NCBI GenBank assembly: GCA_036417435.1
Contig: CM070903.1
Coordinates: 94,695,001 to 94,759,000 of the forward strand
DNA: 64,000 nucleotides
Reading direction: 5' to 3'
Source: Inia geoffrensis
Taxonomy: Eukaryota; Chordata; Mammalia; Artiodactyla; Iniidae
The translations under genes and the position numbers were made by a program. The notes beneath the pieces were generated by a model. It saw only the letters and a list, made by a program, of their open reading frames with translations, made no database searches and was not told the origin of the DNA. Every line of letters begins with the position of its first letter. The stretch's first letter is position 1. Shown here piece after piece: positions 39,025 to 50,498 of the stretch.

Positions 39025-40265
39025 CCATTTTTAAAGATGGAACTCCACGTGGTATTAAATAGCAATTTGAATTAAAATATACTTCAGCCAGATTTACATT
39101 TATAGGCTGAATGAGTGTCAAGGTATATTTTCACTTTTTTGCCTGGGAGACATTTTAAATGTATGAAAAGCCCTGCAATATGCAGAAAAACTAAGTGAAA
39201 CAATAAAAAGCAGCCCACCATAATCTGAGCGACTTGTTCTGGTGATGTAAGCAACTGTAGAGTCTCTAGTATTTTTCTGATTACCATTTTAAAATTCATT
39301 TTAATAAGAATAATGACATACTCCAAGGTAGACTTCTATACTATTCTTGTACCAAGAAATTTGATCGCATTACGTATACAGACTTTAGAGGATCCAGGGG
39401 TTTCTCCCTATCTCATATGTATTATTTCCAAAACCACTTGATTCTAACTTGGAATATGCATAATTTTGACATCAGTGAAAACTGCTTCAGAGGTTGATTG
39501 CTATTAATTTCATATATTTTAATACTGTCCGTGTGTTCTTCATGTACCATATGTAACGCTCTTTTTGTCCAACTGCATATTTATGCTAATAAGTAAAGTT
39601 CATCAATGATAAGAGACTTTACAAATGACATAGGAACTATTAACATTTTTTTGCTGACTTCAACAATTATTACCTAGCAATTTTAAAATCAGTTTCCTAT
39701 TGCTTGTAATATGTGCCCCTTAGTTAGGAAACTGCTACATCTATATCCTCCTAAAGTATATTTATGTACAATAAATTCCCATTGACATTACGGCAATTTT
39801 CATTTTCATGTAATAATCCATCATTTTCCTACAATAATGTAGTATTTCAACATGGCTAATTGAGACAATTTGTAATTAATTTACTTCTAGTTTTACCGCT
39901 TTCATAAGAAAGTCTTGGCAAGCACCTGTCTTTGCAAATCACAATTCCTATGTGGGCCTTTTATTTGAAGACGTAAAGTTCTTCTCCACGTCCTTCAATC
40001 CTTATCTCTTCATTTGAAGATGGGAAGTTCCTCGCCTCATTGTTCCTCAATTCTGCTGCTCTGGCCAGGAGCCTTTTGCCATTCGTCACACTGCCTGGCA
40101 CACCCCAGCCTTAAATAAATTTCACTGCCTGCTTTCTCAGCCTCTACATCAGTGCTTCTGAGCTCTGATGGAGAAAATCACACAATGGCTCAGATCGATT
40201 CCAATTTATGGCCTCCACATTCACTGGGCACTCACAACTGCCTGGCAAACCCTCTGTGTTTCTGT
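39025..40265. other. 1.2 kb without recognisable gene
   Basis: AT-rich to about 39880, then pyrimidine-rich to 40265, possibly the upstream end of the L2 that follows. No feature named. Confidence 0.45.
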
Positions 40266-40557
40266 AGTCACCCTCTCTCCCAACCTCAAATTGGCAATTT
40301 CAAACATCCTCCCCCCTCCTCAAAACTTCTACCTCATCTCCTGATTTGTCATTCTCATCATAGGACTCTTCTTCCGATCCAGAGCCTTTAGATCCTCCCT
40401 ACTGCTGAACTGTCCCTCTCCCAAGCCTGGCTGGCGCCACGTGTGTCCTGTACCCCAGATGTCTGGCTTCCTCAGAGAACTTTGCCCTCACACTCAGGGC
40501 CTCTCCCTCCTGCTTTTGCAGCATCCCTCTTCTGCTTATGGCTTCCTTCCCACTAGC
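40266..40557 (-). repeat. Unidentified ~300-bp repeat, copy 1 (inverted partner of 41719-42015)
   Basis: Its reverse complement aligns along its whole length with 41719-42015. Shared blocks include 'ctcaaattggcaatttcaaa', 'ctacctcatctcctgatttg', 'cccaagcctggctgg', 'gtctggcttcctcaga' and 'ggcttccttcccac'. Read on the reverse strand, a frame containing 'SRRGMLQKQEGE' is open in both copies and ends after Gln-Gln in both. I do not recognise the family. Confidence 0.8.
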
Positions 40558-40601
40558 CTTGACCTTCCCAAGTGTTACCCACATTAAAATAAGGCGTTCT
40601 T

Positions 40602-40825
40602 GGGCTTCCCTGGTGGCGCAGTGGTTGAGAGTCCGCCTGCCGATGCAGGAGACACGGGTTCGTGCCCCGGTCCGGGAGGATCCCACATGCCGCGGAGCGG
40701 CTGGGCCCGTGAACCATGGCCGCTGAGCCTGCACGTCCAGAGCCTGTGCTCCGCAACGGGAGAGGCCACAACAGTGAGAGGCCCGCGTACCGCAAAATAA
40801 ATAAATAAACAAATAAATAAATAAA
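40602..40825 (+). mobile_element. CHR SINE, forward
   Basis: Starts 'gggcttccctggtggcgcag', with B-box region 'cacgggttcgtgccccggtc', and ends in an AAAT-repeat tail. The duplication 'cgttcttg' is at 40595-40602 and 40826-40833. It sits at the left end of the L2. Confidence 0.95.
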
Positions 40826-41515
40826 CGTTCTTGATCTCTCCTATACTAGTTACTCCATTTACTCTCCTCCCATTCATTGCCCAATTCCTAACATCTCACC
40901 CCATCCCCAAACTACCAAAACTGCCCCTGCCAAGCCGCCAATGATCTCTTCTCCCTGATCCCATATATGCTTCTTAATACTACTCTGATTTAATCTTTTC
41001 GGTCTCTGTGATACTTTTTATTTTTCTTTCCTAAAATTCTTCCTTTTTGCATCTTCTATGATACTACACTCTCTGGATTTTCCTCGTCGAGTATTCAATG
41101 CTCTTTCTAGCTCTCCAGTCGAGGTGTTCTGCCTATCCCTCTCAGGCAGGTTATCAAGGCTCCACCCTCAGCCTGCTTCTTTTGTTATGTTAAATACGGT
41201 CCTTTGATGATTTAATCTACTTCTGTAGACTCACTTACCACTTATATGCTGATAACTCCCAGAATTATAACCCAGCTTTCTCTGCTGAAACTCAGACCCT
41301 TATATATAACTACTCACTAGATATTTCCACTGAGACGTGCAATAGGGTCCTAAAACTCATATGTTCAAAGCATAACTGGTCAGGGACAGGTTGCCTGTTG
41401 CAAATCCATCTACCCTCTCCTGGTTCTCTGTGAATTTCTCTCGCTTAGTAAATGGCACCTCAAACTCCCAGTTTCTTAAGCCAGAAACATATGTAAGTAT
41501 GCACGTATAAATTGA

Positions 41516-41583
41516 GTTATATATATATATATATATACATATGTATATATCTACACACAGACATACACACACATGTGTATACA
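41516..41583. repeat. TA/CA microsatellite
   Basis: TA run followed by interrupted CA repeats, inside the L2. Confidence 0.9.
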
Positions 41584-41713
41584 TTTTTTATGACGTCATT
41601 TCACTTTAAACATAAAATCCATGCAATTCTTCCTTCTCCATATACCTTGATTCTGTGAGTTTCTCTCTAAGCCCACTGCTGCTTGCCTAATTCACACCAT
41701 CATCATGCCTGGG

Positions 41714-42030
41714 TTAGTGCTGGTGGGAAGGAAGCCGTAAGCAGAAGAGGGATGCTACAAAAGCAGGAGGGAGAGGGCCTGAGTGTGAGGGCAAGTTGTC
41801 TGAGGAAGCCAGACGTCTGGGGCCCGGGACCTAGGCGGGGCCAGCCAGGCTTGGGAGGAGGAACAACTCAGCAATAAAGATCTAAATGCTCTCTCTCTCT
41901 GAATGAGAGGAGAGGTCTTGGGTTGAGAAGGACAAATCAGGAGATGAGGTAGGAGGTGTGAGGAGAGGGAGGATGTTTGAAATTGCCAATTTGAGACTGG
42001 GAGAGAGGGCACCTAAGGAAATCCTCTGTA
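41714..42030 (+). repeat. Unidentified ~300-bp repeat, copy 2, inserted in L2
   Basis: L2 sequence stops at 'catcatgcctggg' (to 41713) and resumes at 'gactaccg' (42031), so this 317-bp block is an insertion. It is relatively GC-rich in its centre ('gggcccgggacctaggcggg') and has an AATAAA at about 41873, followed by a CT-rich patch. That arrangement recalls an LTR, but terminal TG/CA and a target duplication are not clear. It matches copy 1 in inverted orientation. Confidence 0.75.
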
Positions 42031-42132
42031 GACTACCGTTATAGCTTCCAGCTCGTCTCTCTGCCTCCCGTGTAGTCCTTCCTACATACCACACACTGCA
42101 GCCAGACTGATTGTTTAAAACACAGACCTCCT

Positions 42133-42354
42133 GGGCTTCCCTGGTGGCGCAGTGGTTGAGAGTCCGCCTGCCGATGCAGGGGACGTAGGTTCATGACCGG
42201 GTCCGGGAAGATCCCACATGCCACGGAGCGGCTGAGCCCGTGAGCCATGGCCGCTGAGCCTCGGCGCCCGGAGCCCGTGCTCCGCAACGGGAGAGGCCCC
42301 AGCAGTGAGAGGCCCGTGTACCGCCAAAAAAAAATTAAAAATAAATAAATAAAT
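42133..42354 (+). mobile_element. CHR SINE, forward, 16-bp target duplication
   Basis: Head 'gggcttccctggtggcgcag', tail of AAAT units. The duplication 'aaaacacagacctcct' is perfect at 42117-42132 and 42355-42370, an ideal L1-type integration signature. It is inserted in L2 just after 'ttgttt'. Confidence 0.97.
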
Positions 42355-42447
42355 AAAACACAGACCTCCTTTTTAAATACTTCAATCCCTTTCCATAATC
42401 CTCAGGGATTTCTAACCTGAGCATGACATGGAGACCATCACAACCTT

Positions 42448-42565
42448 GGGACTCCCCAGGAGGTCCAGTGGTTAAGACTCTGTGCTTCCACTGCAGGGGT
42501 CACTGGTTCGATCCCTGGTTGGGAAACTAAGATGCCACATGGCGGGGCAAAAAAAAAAAAAAAAA
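42448..42565 (+). mobile_element. Older tRNA-Glu-type SINE, short
   Basis: About 118 bp: 'gggactccccaggaggtcca' head, 'cactggttcgatccctggtt' (a better B box than the CHR copies nearby) and an A17-like tail. It is the short tRNA-head form common in Cetartiodactyla. A target duplication is not evident, which fits greater age. Confidence 0.85.
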
Positions 42566-42970
42566 TTCAAAATCACTGTCTTGTCCCTCCTCAGCCCTGC
42601 ACCTCATCCCTTGTCACTGCCAGTTCCTTCACCCACCATCCCAATCCAACTGAATTCTTTGAAATGTCCCACAAGAGTAATGTTCTCTTTCCTCTCAAGC
42701 CTTAGCACACGTCTGTACCTCTGTCTAGAATGCCTGGATCTCCCTACTCAGCCTGCCCTCTTCCTCTGTGTAGTTCCTCTTCCTGTTTCCCCAATCTTTC
42801 TTCGGAGGTTATCACCTGCAGAAAACCCTCTGCTACACTCCCTGCCATAGGTTAGTTGCCCTCACAGTGGTTCCTCAGTACTCTGTGCTTTAGCCCTTCA
42901 TTGGCATGCATACTGCATCATGAGTTTCTCTTATTTTTTATCCAACAAGCATCACGGCAAGGCCAGAGTA

Positions 42971-43964
42971 AGTGCTATGTAAACAGTTTAGAATGCATGA
43001 AAAATTAAGTCACCCTATAGCAGGTATTTGTTGTACAAGTGTTTATGCCTTATCCATGATTAATTTCCCAAACAAATATGGAAGAGAAGGCACAATTTGT
43101 GTTCTCCTTAGATGAATAAGTACATTCATTTTAAAACAGGAAGTTGAAACATATGATAATCTCTCAGCAGGCGGGAGAGACAGAGTATATATTATATGAA
43201 AGCTGGATGTGGTTTAAGACTGTTGAACTCAGGCACGTCAGAAGCTGGACCTCTCTTATTTGCCATCAGTAATAAGGCCTATCAACCAGTGAATTGATGG
43301 CAGAAATGTCAGCAGTCACAAAAGCTAATGTGTGGCTCATGTTATCTAGCTCATAGGCTCTAGCTACTAAATATACAATAGGTTAATAAAAGGGAGCAGT
43401 ACAGTAATTTTCCACATGACCATCATTTTTCACAAGCAGCTGAAGACTAAGAAAATACTGGCACAGCCCACTAGTTAAATGCTACACTTACTTAACACTT
43501 ACTAAAATTTTAAACTCTTCTAAGTTTTCTTTCTCCATTTTAATATACAAGCTACAAAGGTATTCAACTCAATTCCTAAGCCAGACACAATTTTAGTATT
43601 TTCTGCTTTAAGTAAAAAGCCTGATAGCTTTTCTTTCATCTCTCTCTTCTTCTGGTAACAGACCTTTCCTATCTCTCACTCCATGTAGAGTCTTTAGGTC
43701 TATTCAGGGATTAGCCTGGCAACTTCTTATGTCAGTACTAAAATGTCACACAGTTGTTGTTCTTTTAAATTTTATTATAGAAGTGGTATTACAACCTGGG
43801 CAAAAAAAAAAGAAAAAATGACACCTTCCCCATCCCATGCTGCATAGGTATCAAACAACTACCTGGCTTCTGTCCTTACAAACTACTGTTCTATTTTTTG
43901 CTGTAATGCCCTACTTGTTCAGTCTAACTTGTTGAGACAGAATAAGTTGTTATTTACTGTTATA
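42971..43964. other. No gene recognised
   Basis: AT-rich, unique-looking, no supported feature. Confidence 0.5.
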
Positions 43965-44149
43965 CAGAGTTGCCAGTCAGAATACAGGACACAAAGTTAA
44001 ATTTGAATTTCAGATAAACAATGAATAATTTTAAATGTAACATCCCATGCAATATTTCTATTATACTAAAAATTATTCATTAATCAATGAAATTAAATTT
44101 TAACTGGACATCCTCTAATTTTATTTGCTAAATCTAGTAAGCCTAGCTG
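43965..44149. mobile_element. Palindromic MITE (DNA transposon)
   Basis: About 185 bp with long inverted arms: the left arm 'gttgccagtcagaatacagg' ... 'aatttgaatttcagataaac' is matched, inverted and mutated, by the right arm 'aaattttaactggacatcct' ... 'ttatttgctaaatctagtaa'. This is a familiar palindromic hAT/Tigger-style non-autonomous element in mammals. The family name is uncertain. Confidence 0.7.
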
Positions 44150-44319
44150 TGAGGGCTGAAGCCAGGAAGAGATCATCTCAAAAATCACTTTCTATCTCCT
44201 AGCCAGCCACATCCCACCCACCCTTCCCACCATCTCATCTCCTTACCTGAAAAGCCTCACCATAAAAGTTACCAACTCAGAGATGCAACAGGAAAGGGCT
44301 TAGCTGTTCAGGTCCAGAT

Positions 44320-44420
44320 CCAAGCCCGACCTCCTCATTTTCCATTGAGGAAACAGGGGTTCAGAGTTCAGTGGCTTGAACAAGGACACACAGTAATGGG
44401 CTAGTGGAGCTGGAAGGGGT
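44320..44420 (-). repeat. MIR fragment, reverse strand
   Basis: 'attttccattgaggaaacag' and 'gacacacagtaatgggctag' are MIR-like. Confidence 0.6.
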
Positions 44421-46741
44421 CCCATTTTTCTGTTGTTATTGTCGTTGTTATTAGTTATAAGCCTTGCATTCTAAAGGTCTTAGACTGTGAGGGGGGGAAA
44501 AGCAGAGTCATTTTCTTCAGAATGCCATTAACAAAGATAGCTAAATTTGGTTGTGTGGGAGATGGTTATATCCTGTCTTAGAAAGTAGAAAGGTCACATA
44601 AATACCCACTTGATGGAATTGCATGCAGTATAATGCTCAGCAAACCAGTGGTTAAACCAGGAATAAGAATATGTATATGGAGGTGTAGCAAGAGGACACA
44701 GAAAAGAGTTAGCACTAGGTGTCTACATGTCCAAGGAAGCAGAAAAGCCCCTGGGGACCCTGATGGTTTCTGCTCAGGACTGTACAAGAGCCTTTATAAA
44801 CCAGTGATGGGCTTGCGTGGCACAACTGATACTTATCAATGTAAAGGCACATCAGAAAACAATCAACATAAAATGATACATGTACATCTGAATATATTCA
44901 ACTTATTTATGCTTAGAGACAACTGCCTTTGTGGGTCCAAGTCTGGGTCTGGTCTTCTCATGAACTTTCACTCTACTCCCCCACAGATAAAAATCATCAA
45001 TCTATATGGCATCTCTTGTGTGTTCCTGAGGTGTACTATAATTTTAATACTGTAAACTCTCAGACATATGATTCTCAAGATCATATCCAGGCTCCTGAAG
45101 GATGCAGTCATCAAAGAAATCAATGGAAATAACACTCTGCGCAGAGAAAGGCCTCATAATACGTGAAGCTCAGAGCCTGTCTGCTGTCTGTCTTGAAAGT
45201 GAGCTAAGTGGGAATTTAGCATATGCTTTGGAACAAGAAGGAATAACAGGTTTACATTGTGCTGGTGGCTGGAGTGATGTGATATAGTCAGGCACAAGGG
45301 AAAGGCAGTGTTCATGATCAAAGGGATCCCGTGACTATGTAAACCACACAGAAAAACTGGCTTGGAACTAGAAAACCAAGCAAAAAGAAGACCTTATCTA
45401 CTAATAAATGCAACTCATAAAACTTAAAGAAGACAGAGAGAAATGGATCAGGTGCGAAAGCCATAGAGACATTTAGGACTGAAACTCAGATTGTGCCTGT
45501 AAAGACAGACATACAGGGTACTGGAGCCAGCTCTGGCCAGCCTCTGGGGGCTAATTGTGTACTTCTCTTCCCAGAGTCTCATGTTGGTAGTTTGAAAGTG
45601 GCCATGGTAGGAATATTTATACATGGAAATTGAAAAATGCTACTAATCAGTGTTTGTTTGTTTTGCTTTCCTGAGAGCCAGTTTACATGCACAGCACTGC
45701 CCACTATCTAAAACCCAGTAGAAGAAACATGACAGGAATGGTATAGCACCAACAAGCCCAGGATGCCTTCAAAGAAGATGGCCTGGGGCCAGAGGATGTG
45801 TTCATTGAGGCAAAAGAGGCAGGCCCAGAAATAGAATTGGAAAGAAGAGTCTGGTATAATTTCCCCAGATTTCAAAGTCCTACCTAACTGAATCTAATTC
45901 AGAATGGGAATTTAAGCAGTTTATCTCAAATTACGTTGAGGTAGAGAAAAGAGAACATGTAAATTTTAAATAACATTGAGAAATCAATGCTCTGTAAACA
46001 TGCACATTTTTATTTTTATTTTGTTTGCTTCCTGAATTTTCTTTAAAAACAATTTCAAATCCTGTATTTGCTGTCCTAAGGAGTATTGTTTCTAAACTTT
46101 AGTCCTGATAATCCCAAATGATGTTTCTGGAGCCAGGGCAGGGAGTGGGACAGAGATACCAAAATGGCAAGAAGGATGTAAAGTTAAACTTTGCCCATTT
46201 CCAAACAGAAACTAATAGCTATTTGAGCAAGCAGAGCTATACCTGGAATTTGCAAAGCTGCCTCCAGAGGGCCCAGAGGACCCCCACACACCAGTAAAAG
46301 CCCCAAATACATGAACAGGGCTTCAGCTGGCATCCTCAGGGGTAGCCCCTGAATTTGCTCAACAATATCAAAATTGCCCATTAATTTGCTTTTCCTGTAA
46401 CTTCAAGACAAGGACAAACCTTAGACAATCTGTGTTTATATGGGCAAGCAGATCATCACTTTTACACTTAAGCAGGAGATAATTGCTAAGCCTATTCCAA
46501 AGAACAGAAAAGAAACACATTTCTTATATTTTCTGTACCAAAAGTTTTGCCAATCCTGATAAAGAATTTTTAAAACAACTCTGATTATGAAATTACCCAG
46601 TATGTGCAAGAGAGAGCATTCATCTCTTTTTCTCTGATGAGAAATTATTTTACTTAATACTGCAAATGTAATCATCAGTTTATAAAGAATATGTAAAATA
46701 ATGACTAGGGATATTATCAAAACTAAGTACAAGTATATGGT

Positions 46742-46743
<2 letters not shown>
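44421..46743. other. 2.3 kb without recognisable gene
   Basis: The 140-codon forward frame at 44633-45055 is the longest non-repeat frame in the window. It has no recognised domain, no supporting neighbouring exons and no clear splice context, so it is not called. The rest is unassigned. Confidence 0.45.

Positions 46744-46745
<2 letters not shown>

Positions 46746-46788
<43 letters not shown>
46746..46788. repeat. (TG)21 microsatellite
   Basis: Forty-three bases of uninterrupted TG, the longest pure dinucleotide run in the window. Confidence 0.95.
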
Positions 46789-46792
<4 letters not shown>

Positions 46793-46897
46793 TGGGTTTT
46801 CTACTTTGAGCTCATGTAAAAACCTTCTTGATCTTTCTTTTTAAAAACTCATACTTAAAAACTCATTATTCAAGAAAATCTTCATTTTAAAGTGTAC

Positions 46898-46917
46898 ATA
46901 TATATATATATATATAT
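46898..46917. repeat. (TA)10 microsatellite
   Basis: Short perfect TA run. Confidence 0.85.
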
Positions 46918-46974
46918 GTATTTACTGTTTTAGAGCAGGAAAATTATCATAGTAATCAATCAATTCGAAGCCTA

Positions 46975-47085
46975 GATGCTACAAATGAGGAAACTCCGCC
47001 GGTTTGTTAATGGAAGAGCTCAAGTCCAATCTTCTGGCTCTGAAACCAGTGTTCTTTCTACGACTATGATACACTGCTTCCCTGA
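46975..47085 (-). repeat. MIR fragment, reverse strand
   Basis: 'atgctacaaatgaggaaact', 'aagtccaatcttctggctct' and 'atacactgcttccct' fit the reverse MIR order. Confidence 0.6.
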
Positions 47086-48120
47086 AAAGGAATAACTTAA
47101 TAACTACTGACTGAGGGGTATAAAGTATTAAAGTATGTGGTATATTTAACAATATACCAAAGCAAAGCAGGTTAACCAAAAGCAAAATACTATGAAGACT
47201 GGATAATCCTACCTGCAGCAACCCAAGAGAGCCTCAGCTGGTGGCTTCAGTTAGGGCCATCTGCAATCTCAAATCCTTCCTCCTAACTTCGTGGTGAATG
47301 ACTTTGACCAAGTAACCACAATGGGTAATTGCAAGACAAGAAGGCCTCTAAAATGGCTTCTACTGTAAAATGCTCATTGCTAAGTGCATGGTCACTTTCT
47401 TATCCACGTGAATACTTTCCTATGTGCTGGCTTGCCAGGTAACTGCTGTTACAGAATCTGCATTGCAGTTGTCTGGTATTTGTAAGAAAATGTCCAACTC
47501 TCTTTTGACGCATGAGAAGTCTTTGTATACACCCACAGAGAGTGCTTTGACTGTATTTCTACAGGGACAAAGTTGCTTTAAATTTTTGCCTTAGCATTAT
47601 TTTATGTTTTCGGGAACAATGAATGGCACTGATGTATCAAATTTTTGTATCAATTGTTTTGACAGCTAAGAGCAAAGTTCAGAATGAGGTTTCTAATCCC
47701 CCATCACTTATTCTATTTCTACTTTACACTGACTTATGCTTGAAAAGCACTTGTTATTACAAAAATTAAATAAATGTTGAGAAATTGCTGATGATGCAGG
47801 TGTGGATCAGTAGAATTCCAAGGGACGCCATTCAAGTCATAATGGACGTGGATGGTGCCCCCTCTGGGGTTGTGCTATGTACACCCTGCATGGCCATGCA
47901 GAGTGGTATCATCTCCTTGGGTGCTCATTTTCCTATAATTATAAGAGGTGATCTCATACGTTTCACACTCTTCAGCAACTACTACCTCCTCAGCCCAGTT
48001 TTGCAAACTCCTCCCCCAGGTCTCAAATTCACAGATACCATACCCAATAGAACCTCAACTACTTGATCTGCAATGACAAAGGGAAGACTTTCAGCTTAAA
48101 ACTATCTGAGGTAGAGGATC
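47086..48120. other. No gene recognised
   Basis: The 93-codon frame at 47785-48066 carries no known motif. The region is otherwise unassigned. Confidence 0.45.
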
Positions 48121-48255
48121 TAAGCGGGAATGTACAGGTTCAAATGCCCATCCAGCAACCCGAGCAAGTTACCTATGGACTCAACCTCACTCTTTTCAGT
48201 GATAATGTGACAGTAGTGAAACCCGACTTTCCTCACTTTCTTACTGCAATGAGGT
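48121..48255 (+). repeat. MIR SINE, forward
   Basis: 'gtacaggttcaaatgcccat', 'cgagcaagttacctatggac' and 'ctcaacctcactcttttcag' follow the MIR core. This explains the 64-codon frame at 48063-48257. Confidence 0.7.
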
Positions 48256-48738
48256 AATGAAACTGAAATCATCCATCACAATCCTGTCATCTACAAGAAG
48301 GGGCAGGGGATTCAACAGACTTAAGAACCCTGAAGGAATTCCTATGATAGTCCTGAGATTTAGGCCAATCGTTGACTTAAGGACCACAATTCATTCAGTT
48401 AACCTAAGGGACTCAAGCACAACAGCTGCTTAATCATGGAGAAACCAACGTCAAAACTTGAGGAGACTGGGGAAAAAATGTATATATAAATCATAATAAG
48501 AAAAATATAAATTAATAATAAACATGCATAATCAACCTCACCTGCAATCAAAGGAGTGCAAATGTAAACATCAAGGAGAAAATAGTTCTCACTTATCAAA
48601 TTAACAAATCTTAAAAAATATTGGGGAAGTTGAAATGAGATACTGTTCCACACCGCTAGCAAGACTATAAAGTGGCATCATTTTTTAGTAAAGTAATATG
48701 ACAGCAGGGTACTAAGCCATTAAAAAGTTAGCGCTCTT

Positions 48739-50498
48739 AACAAAAAGAATAAAATACCTAGGAATAAACCTACATAGGGAGACAAAAGACCTGTATGCAG
48801 AAAACTATAAGACACTGATGAAAGAAATTAAAGACGATACCAACAGACAGAGAGATATACCATGTTCTCAGATTGGAAGAATCAATATTGTGAAAATGAC
48901 TATACTACACAAAGCAATCTACAGATTCAATGCAATCCCTATCAAATTACCAATGGCATTTTTTACAGAACTAGAACAAATCATCTTAAAATTTGTATGG
49001 AAACACAAAAGACCCTGAATAGCCAAAGCAGTCTTGAGGGAAAAAAACAGAGCTGGAGGAATCAGACTCCCTGACTTCAGACTATACTACAAAGCTACAG
49101 TAATCAAGACAATATGGTACTAGCACAAAAACAGAAACATAGATCAATGGAACAAGACAGAAAGCCCAGAAATTAACCCACGCACCTATGGTCAACTAAT
49201 CTACGACAAAGGAGGCAAGGATATACAATGGAGAAAAGACAGCCTCTTCAATAAGTGGTGCTGGGAAAACTGGACAGCTACATGTAAAAGAATGAAATTA
49301 GAACACTCCCTAACACCAAACACAAAAATAAACTCAAAATGGATTCGAGACCTAAATGTAAGACCGGACACTATAAAACTCTTAGAGGAAAACATAGGAA
49401 GAACACTCTTTGACATAAATCACAGCAAGATCTTTTTTGATCCACCTCCTAGAGTAATGGAAATAAAAACAAAAATAAACAAATGGGACCTAACGAAACT
49501 TCAAAGCTTTTGCACAACAAAGGAAACCATAAACAAGACTAAAAGACAACCCTCAGAATGGGAGAAAATATTTGCAAACAAATCAATGGACAAAGGATTA
49601 ATCTGCAAAATATATAAACAGCTCATGCAGCTCAATATTAAAGAAACAAACAACCCAATCCAAAAATGGGCAGACGACCTAAATAGACATTTCTCCAAAG
49701 AAGACATACAGATGGCCAAGAGGCGCATGAAAAGCTGCTCAACATCACTGATTATTAGAGAAATGCAAATCAAAACTACAATGAGGTTATCACCTCACAC
49801 CCGTTAGAATGGGCATGATCAGAAAATCTACAAACAACAAATGCTGGAGAGGGTGTGGAGGAAAGGGAACCCTCTTGCACTGTTGGTGGGAATGTAAATT
49901 GAACCAGCCACTATGGAGAACAGTACAGAGGTTCCTTAAAAAACTAAACATAGAATTACCATATGACCCAGCAATCCCACTACTGGGCATATACCCAGAG
50001 AAAACCATAATTCAAAAAGATGCATGCACCCCAATGTTCATTGCAGCACTATTTACAATAGCCAGGCCATGGAAGCAACCTAAATGCCCATTGACAGATG
50101 AATGGATAAAGAAGAGGTTGTACATATATACAATGGAATATTACTCAGCCATAAAAAGGAACGAAATTGAGTCATTTGTTGAGACGTGGATGGACCTAGA
50201 GACTGTCATACAGAGAGAGGTAAGTCAGAAAGAGAAAAACAAATATCGTATATAACGCATGTATGTGGAACCTATAAAAATGGTACAGATGAACCAGTTT
50301 GCAGGGAAGAAGTTGAGACACAGATGTAGAGAACAAACGTATGGACACCAAGGGGTGAAAGCCACAGGGCGGTGGGGATGGTGCTATGATGAACTGGGAG
50401 ATTGGGATTGACATGTATACACTGATGTGTATAAAATTGATGACTAATAAGAACCTACTGTATAAAAAAATAAATAAAATAAAATTTAAAAATTAAAA
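48739..50498 (+). mobile_element. Young LINE-1, 5'-truncated, forward
   Basis: About 1.76 kb containing the last third of ORF2, the 3'UTR ending 'gatgactaataagaacctac' and an A/AAT-rich tail. It is flanked by a 17-bp target duplication: 'aaaaagttagcgctctt' at 48722-48738 and the same with one C-to-T change at 50499-50515. It shares its 3' end type with the 0.9-6.1 kb copy and is very similar to it, but keeps Trp codons that are stops there. 5' truncation is the usual result of incomplete reverse transcription. Confidence 0.96.
48760..50255 (+). pseudogene. L1 ORF2 C-terminal part, broken
   Basis: This is the part of ORF2 after the RT active site, in three blocks: 48818-49018 ('[19 protein letters not shown]', ended by TGA), 49292-49807 ('[18 protein letters not shown]'), and 49809-50255 with the Cys-rich C-terminus ('[19 protein letters not shown]') ending naturally after 'NKYRI'. 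A single extra T in 'atgaggttatcacc' at about 49783-49796, absent from the 5.3 kb copy, shifts the frame between the second and third blocks. No endonuclease or FADD site is present, so it has no enzymatic potential. Confidence 0.92.

Larger units (their letters stand above)
40565..42970 (+). repeat. L2 LINE, forward, interrupted by several insertions
   Basis: L2 reverse-transcriptase text is seen in order: 'gccgccaatgatctcttctc' near 40933, 'tatatgctgataactcccag' near 41244, 'agtaaatggcacctcaaact' near 41448, then across an insertion to 'gactaccgttatagcttcca' at 42031, 'cacactgcagccagactgat' near 42092, and the 3' part with 'cctctgtgtagttcctcttc'. It is interrupted by CHR SINEs at 40602 and 42133, an older SINE at 42448, a microsatellite at 41516, and the unidentified 300-bp repeat at 41714-42030. 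It is far too decayed to code. Confidence 0.75.

Noticed and set aside
40399..40877. 97- to 137-codon reverse frames
   Set aside because: Mostly CHR SINE. The part left of 40557 is the unidentified inverted repeat, reported as a repeat rather than a gene.
42133..42210. tRNA gene suggested by A-box and B-box sequences
   Set aside because: These are the tRNA-derived heads of SINEs; no cloverleaf or 3' acceptor stem is present, and the body continues into the SINE.
44633..45055. 140-codon forward frame outside named repeats
   Set aside because: No recognisable domain, no exon context, and stop-free length is not exceptional in 64 kb over six frames.
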